Source: Owenia fusiformis (taxonomy: Eukaryota > Annelida > Polychaeta > Sabellida > Oweniidae). Taken from it: DNA of 64,000 bases. A program made the translations under genes and the position numbers. The stretch lies in assembly GCA_903813345.2 (NCBI GenBank), contig CAIIXF020000007.1:28507564-28571563 (forward strand). Direction: 5' to 3'. Positions 58,870 to 64,000 of this stretch are shown in pieces (positions within the stretch are counted from its first letter, which is position 1; each line of letters starts with the position of its first letter). The notes beneath the pieces are model-generated. The model did not search any database. It had not been told where the DNA came from and was given only the letters and a program-made list of their open reading frames with translations.

Positions 58870-61470
58870 TAAGCAGGCCATTGTTTCTCTCACAGTCCAA
58901 TTTTTCTGATTTTTCTGATTTGAGGTACTTGATCAAATATAGATGTAATTAAAGATATATGATGCAGAAATGTCCAAATTCATTACAATTGAAAATAATT
59001 GCCAGATAATCTTAAAAATTGAGTTTTTTTTAGAAAATAGGACAAGACATGATATTGTGAAAGCAATAAATATTGTGAATTGTGTGTTGTCTCTTCCCTT
59101 TCTATATCCCCCAATTGTTTCTTGGTCTTCATTGTTCAATACCAGACTTCTGATAATTTATGAGCAAAATGAGATAAGAAAAGACAGTAAATCATTGCAA
59201 CAGGTGCAGTTTTGGTATGGTAACCATCACAGATATCAAAACATTGATTTGTGTTATGTTTCAAATTACAATTATTTATACTTTACGAATCAACATTTAC
59301 TGATTAACATGTCATGTTCTATGTTAAGTTTTATTACAGACTTGAATATATCTGAATTGAGATCTTTCTATATTTTGACATAAAATAATAAAGTTATAAT
59401 ATGGCTAAGCAAGAAATAAACATTTTGTATTTGGACACATTTTTACGAAGTTTTCAATCGGCAACTTCATAGCTTATAAGCTAAGTGATCTTCAAATGAT
59501 TTTTGACCAATCAGCAATGATGACGATGATGTCATCAGTCATAGATCAATGAAAAATAGGATCAAATGAAGATACATGTACGGATCATGGTAAAGGTATT
59601 ATCGGAGTTCTCCCCTTTTATCTAGGTGGCAATGGCAATAATTTTCAACTTATCACCTTTAACTTATCAGTTGTATTATTCAGCCCTCATAACTCCTAGA
59701 GATAACACTTAATTGTCCTGTCTGTTAATCGACACTTGAGTTTGTATTGTTATTCCATAGAGATCCAACATGAGGTGGAAATTGAAAAAACAGCCTGTTG
59801 TTCTTACTTATATCTCTCTTGGTAGCATTAGTATAAATGTATTCATGTTGTATGTTTTGTTAATACCCTTAGAGCCCTATGAGGGTATAATTCAGTATCA
59901 TTTTCTCATTCAATAATTGTGTGGTGTAAAACGATCAGAATACTATGACACAGACAGAATTTAAAAAAAATACATAGGATATGAAAATGAACAACCGACA
60001 AAGTAATGTTTCATCAAATAAATTCAGAAAAGTACGATATCTGGAATATTCTATCGTAACAATTACTGAACAAATATAAAACACCAGGTCGTGGTAGTTC
60101 TCAAAAACATGCACTTTTACCCTTTTTACTCAAATTTCACTCCTTCTGTTTTGCTTGTAAATACCAGATTTTCCATTTCCCTAAGCTGTCTGATTTTCAA
60201 TTAACCCAATGGTTTATCTAAGGAATAAAGACTCTAAAATTTCATGTATTGGAAGAGTAGCATCTGGCTTTGACATTATGCTGAAATTGTTCTTATAATT
60301 GAAATGGAAACTGTAGTTTTTTTTGTAGTCTTGCATCAAGTGTATGGATCTCCTTATTTACTTCACCTGGTGAGATGAGAAGAGTATATATTCCGAAAAT
60401 ATGATACCAAGAACGAAAGAAGCGTCTGATGTGTTTTTTAAAACAATATAGAGAAAAGTATATATATATACATGTACATTTCAAATTATAATGTTACCAT
60501 CCAAAAGATGACCATTAAATTGACGATGTGTAAAATTTTCAGAATCTTTTGTTGACTGGTTTAAGAGAAACATGTATTCAAATATTTCACCATATCGATA
60601 CTACTCCTTTCTGATCTGAAAAAATGAAGAGAAGAATTGTATATTTACAGAGACTTGACAAAGAGAATTTTTAGAGACAGTTAATACGCTTACAACAGAA
60701 CACAGAACCCATATGAAATATTAATAGAGGAGAAGATGGCTGTGAACTTCAAAGTATTGTCCCAAGGCTCAGATATTGACCTATGTATTGACAGCATTAT
60801 GTCTTATGTCATTATTGTATATGGCATAATCGTACTAAGCTTGTCTACTTTAACTGTTCTGAAAGTACTTAGACATTCTCTTACTCAATATTCAAACTAC
60901 TTTGGTTTGTTGGTATAACTGCTTTGCCATTCTCCCCTGAGCCTTGTACATTCAAGAGTAGTTACAAAACCCTTTAATAATGATAGATGACTGTCCATCA
61001 GTCAGCCTGTTTGGATCTAAAACAGAAATTGCAGTAAATCTTCAGATTCGATGCATTTGGATATTTCCCTAATTTAACAAAATAAAATGCAAGAATGAGG
61101 GGGGGGGAGATATTGCTGTTTTTTGAATTGGTTCATTTATCAGTATTTTCTAAAGGGGAGCTAGTTTGTAAGTTAGTAAGAGCGGTATAATGTCATTGCT
61201 TTAGACTAAATAGGTAATTTTACCAGTTATTCAATTATAGCTTTGACTGAAGGGGATATTCACCCAGTCCAAGTGTTCATCCTATATACTAGGATCACGA
61301 AAAAGCCTGGAAATTGTGGAAGTAAATACTATACCAAGGTTTCATTAGAATTTCGTACAATGAGCAAAACATAAACACAACAAGAAAAAGTATTTGAAGT
61401 TGTATATTTATCAGTATGATTTGAATTTTTTATTGAATCATTTCTTATGCTTGGAAACAAACATGTCGTA
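58870..61470. other. Non-coding stretch
   Basis: The 137-codon plus-strand frame at 58970-59383 is AT-driven (Ile/Leu/Asn/Tyr-rich) and resembles nothing known to me. The 60-codon frame at 60736 (MAVNFKVLSQGSDIDLCIDS) has a good ATG context after a purine-rich leader and one hydrophobic segment, but no supporting context. Confidence 0.35.
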
Positions 61471-61480
61471 GCACATTAAT

Positions 61481-61890
61481 GTACTTTCCACCTGATCCTG
61501 TATCTTGATATTATCTATAAGGTCAAGGTTATTAAAGTAGGCCAAGGTCATTGGAAAGTCCACTTTATTTTGAATCACTTCTTCATAATACATTCAACTT
61601 CAAAGATTTCCATAGAGAATGTACTTTCTACCTGATCCTGTATCTTGATATTATCTGTCAGGTCAAGGTTATTAAAGTAGGCCAAGGTCATTGGAAAGCC
61701 CACTTTATTTTGAATCACTTCTTCATAATACATTCAACCTCAAAGATTTCCATAGAGAATGTACTTTCTACCTGATCCTGTATCTTGGTATTATCTGTAA
61801 GGTCAAGGTTATTAAAGTAGGCCAAGGTCATTGGAAAGCCCACTTTATTTTTCTTCATAATACATTCAGCTTCAAAGATTTCCATAGAGA
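61481..61890. repeat. 140-bp tandem repeat, three copies
   Basis: Starts at 61481, 61621 and 61761, each GTACTTTC(C/T)ACCTGATCCT ... AAAGATTTCCATAGAGAA. Copies differ by a few bases; the third has a 10-bp deletion (lost TGAATCACTT). Open frames across it are artefacts. Confidence 0.95.
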
Positions 61891-62352
61891 CAAATTAGGA
61901 AAATGTGCTATTCAAAAACTTGAAAGAACAGTGATTTACAAAATCATGCAATTGATGTCTCTAATGGTCAGCCAATTCCCAAGCATTAGAAATTGCCTTT
62001 TCAGAACTTGATTTGTTTGACACGAGGGAATATAATCATTAGGCTACATGCAAGAATACTGTTTCCTGTAATATTTTAGTAAATGGACAATATTTTACTC
62101 TTCCATAAAACTATCTTAATGCGTATTTTAGTTATATAACTTGCTTGAAAATATGGGTAGAGGCTTAATCAGCTAAGAAGTTGCTAAAAACACTAAATAT
62201 TGTGATTTCCTTATTTACGATCAACTGTTAATGACACCATAAAAAGATGCCCAAAGAAGAAATGCATTTAACAGGTTTTTGTCGTGTAATTGGATTTTAC
62301 CATATGTTAGGATGTCAGTTCGTGAAAACATTCATAAAAAGAGCTGCTGCAA

Positions 62353-62491
62353 TTGATCCTGAAGACATACAAGAAGACTTGTGCTACTAAATGATAGTTT
62401 CATAGGTTAGCCTGCTCTTGACTTGTAGTGAAAATGAAACCAATTTCAATTATCCGGAATTCTTTTTATATTGATTTGTTTTAATGAGTAT
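62353..62491 (+). repeat. 139-bp direct repeat, copy 1
   Basis: TTGATCCTGAAGACATACAA to TTGTTTTAATGAGTAT; appears identical to 62874-63012, 521 bp downstream. Confidence 0.95.
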
Positions 62492-62731
62492 TAGTGTAGA
62501 TCGTGATGTGCCATCAGCTGAAAATATTCCATTGGCATCTTAGAATTCAGCAATGTTTCTCTCAGATTCTAAAATATCTGTCGCATTAGGCTGATAGGCT
62601 CACCGTTCGCCACCATGTGAATAATTTTGCGGATTAATTTTTAATCAATTAATTGATTTTTGTATTTGGTGTGAGGGAGAATCTTGCTCTAAAACTATTT
62701 GTTTTCCGCACCTTGTCCATGCTGCAGGGCT

Positions 62732-63306
62732 GTCAACTTGGGACCACCTAATATGAGTGACTTCAAAATGTTGGACACCTAAGTCCAAATCTGAACACTT
62801 TTGTCCAAATTTTGAACACCTTTGGCCAACTTTTAAACACCTTTGGCCAAAGTTTGAGCACCTTTGCCAAACTTTGATCCTGAAGACATACAAGAAGACT
62901 TGTGCTACTAAATGATAGTTTCATAGGTTAGCCTGCTCTTGACTTGTAGTGAAAATGAAACCAATTTCAATTATCCGGAATTCTTTTTATATTGATTTGT
63001 TTTAATGAGTATGGTGGGGGGGGGGGGGGGGTAGGGACGAAAATTTCCAATGGACATGCGTGACATATACGGGATTCGCGTGACAAATCCGAACAAATTG
63101 CGTTCGGTTTTTTTCCGACGTTCGTATTTTTACCGTATCGTAAACATATTTCGAAAAATTTTCTACAGAAATATTTTTGCGTGACAATTACCAGTTAAAA
63201 TGCGTATTTGCGTGACATTTTCTGTCACGCAAAAAAACTGGCGTGACTTCAAATTCTTCAGCAAATGCGTGACAAATACGCAAATTGCGGGACAGTTGAC
63301 AGGCCT
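62732..63306. mobile_element. hAT-like element with GCGTGAC subterminal repeats
   Basis: Left CAGGGCTGTCAACTTGGGAC and right GGGACAGTTGACAGGCCTG form CAGGSCTGTCAACT inverted termini. The right 250 bp contain at least seven GCGTGAC motifs (for example near 63058, 63080, 63180, 63209, 63227 inverted, 63241, 63266), a common layout of subterminal transposase sites in hAT elements. The left half has (A)CACCTTTGGCCAAACTTT tandem words, on which the minus-strand frame 62645-62893 rests. The second 139-bp repeat lies inside, so the element has been rearranged. Confidence 0.65.
62874..63012 (+). repeat. 139-bp direct repeat, copy 2
   Basis: Second copy of 62353-62491, followed by a G-rich run (G17) that marks the breakpoint. 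Confidence 0.95.
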
Positions 63307-63879
63307 GATGCTGTGCTCCGCTATCCCTCCCAAAGTATCCAAATTGTGAATGTTGATCGAGCCCACACAGTCTAACGTGACAGCTCCATAAGAAATAAGG
63401 AAGAGTTAAGTTATACAGAAGCCAATAAAGCAAGCAACAATACTTTGTTTGACTAAAACTCTTTGTCTCTTAATCATTTTCCAGACTTATATTTTGCCCC
63501 ACATCTATAAAATATGTATTTTTATCGATATATTTTACCAAAACTATTATCTAATTATATAACATCGTATTTACCCATAGTGATATTCTCCGTCTTTACT
63601 AGACCGATGAGACTTCATAATCTAATCAAGTAAAAAATATAACCAAAATACAATAATTTGTTTTTAAACCCTTTTAGACAAATTGGGGTTGCCAAGTAAA
63701 ACTTCATCACATGTCGCCCATGGGAGATACATTTCCCATAAATATTTCACTTATTTACGTTCATAGAAAAAATGTCTCATGTTGTCTTGTGCAGAATAAT
63801 TTTGACAAAGATTATCCTGCCCGTCTTCTGTTTGATATTGAATCATAAACTTTTTAAGTGGAAATATTCTAGCTTTATT

Positions 63880-64000
63880 ATGTCACTACCACTAGTTTGA
63901 ATGGTGTTTGGTGTTCTAGATCTATGGTTGGTGGTCGGCATCTGTAACAAAAGCCAGGTGGTGACATTGCATGTTAATGCCTTGTTTGCTATTGTAGTTC
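63880..64000 (+). repeat. Dispersed repeat R3, copy B
   Basis: ATGTCACTACCACTAGTTTG, GGTGTTTGGTGTTCTAG, GGCATCTGTAACAAAAGCCA and ATTGCATGTTAATGCCTTG match 44440-44565; it may continue beyond the window. Confidence 0.7.

Noticed and set aside
58970-59383. 137-codon plus-strand frame
   Set aside because: Ile/Leu/Asn/Tyr-rich as expected of random AT-rich DNA; no domain, no neighbours.
62645-62893. Minus-strand frame with repeated QRCSKFGQ
   Set aside because: Rests on short tandem words (ACACCTTTGGCCAAA) in a hAT-like element.

Overview
The window is AT-rich eukaryotic DNA dominated by introns or intergenic sequence and by many small DNA transposons. There are no prokaryotic-style operons, no rRNA or tRNA genes that I can support, and no long LTR or LINE element that I recognise. 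The spliced mariner transposase, splice-like GT-AG exon boundaries, minisatellites and abundant MITEs point to a metazoan, most likely a marine invertebrate. I cannot resolve the phylum from sequence alone.

Host genes. Minus-strand pockets with raised CpG hold short open exons that start at an ATG with a purine at -3 and end at a good GT donor. The five best are 8423-8551, 9266-9460, 12953-13009, 16756-16914 and 33062-33169, with weaker ones at 10216-10245 and 11195-11227. All end in phase 0. The simplest reading is a set of alternative first exons of one or a few minus-strand genes whose common exons lie below base 8400 or outside the window. On the plus strand, a CCAAT/TATA/initiator arrangement at 54398-54445 precedes a two-exon reading frame (54468-54715 joined to 56777-56834) that ends in a stop. 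A decayed or partial plus-strand coding segment lies at 11634-12046.

Mobile DNA. The best-supported gene is an apparently intact mariner-type transposon at 29289-31253. It has TA duplications, unusually long terminal repeats of about 200 bp, and a transposase split by a 153-bp intron. Other elements include a 2.2-kb foldback element (38164-40369) with a TTTTA duplication; two inverted copies of a CAGGGCCGTCA-ended element with internal satellite-like repeats (21540-23102 and 41316-46947); and, inside the second copy, a 3.8-kb element with 327-bp inverted repeats that are almost identical (41507-45330). At least eight MITE families recur through the window. Two insertions can be checked against an empty copy within the window: one in a 110-bp tandem array at 14168-14327 and one in an 86-bp duplication at 25108-25256.

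Tandem DNA. Minisatellites include ~112-bp (13.5-14.4 kb), 17-bp (50.7 kb), 76/116-bp (52.4-53.5 kb), 29-bp (55.6-56.0 kb) and 140-bp (61.5-61.9 kb) arrays. Several of these produce long but meaningless open frames.

Layout: 1-8.4 kb, repeat-sprinkled non-coding DNA; 8.4-17 kb, minus-strand first-exon cluster with tandem repeats and MITEs; 17-29 kb, non-coding with MITEs and the first CAGGGCCG element; 29-31 kb, mariner; 31-37 kb, non-coding with the 33-kb first exon; 38-47 kb, nested large elements; 47-54 kb, MITEs and minisatellites; 54-57 kb, plus-strand two-exon gene; 57-64 kb, non-coding with duplications and a hAT-like element.
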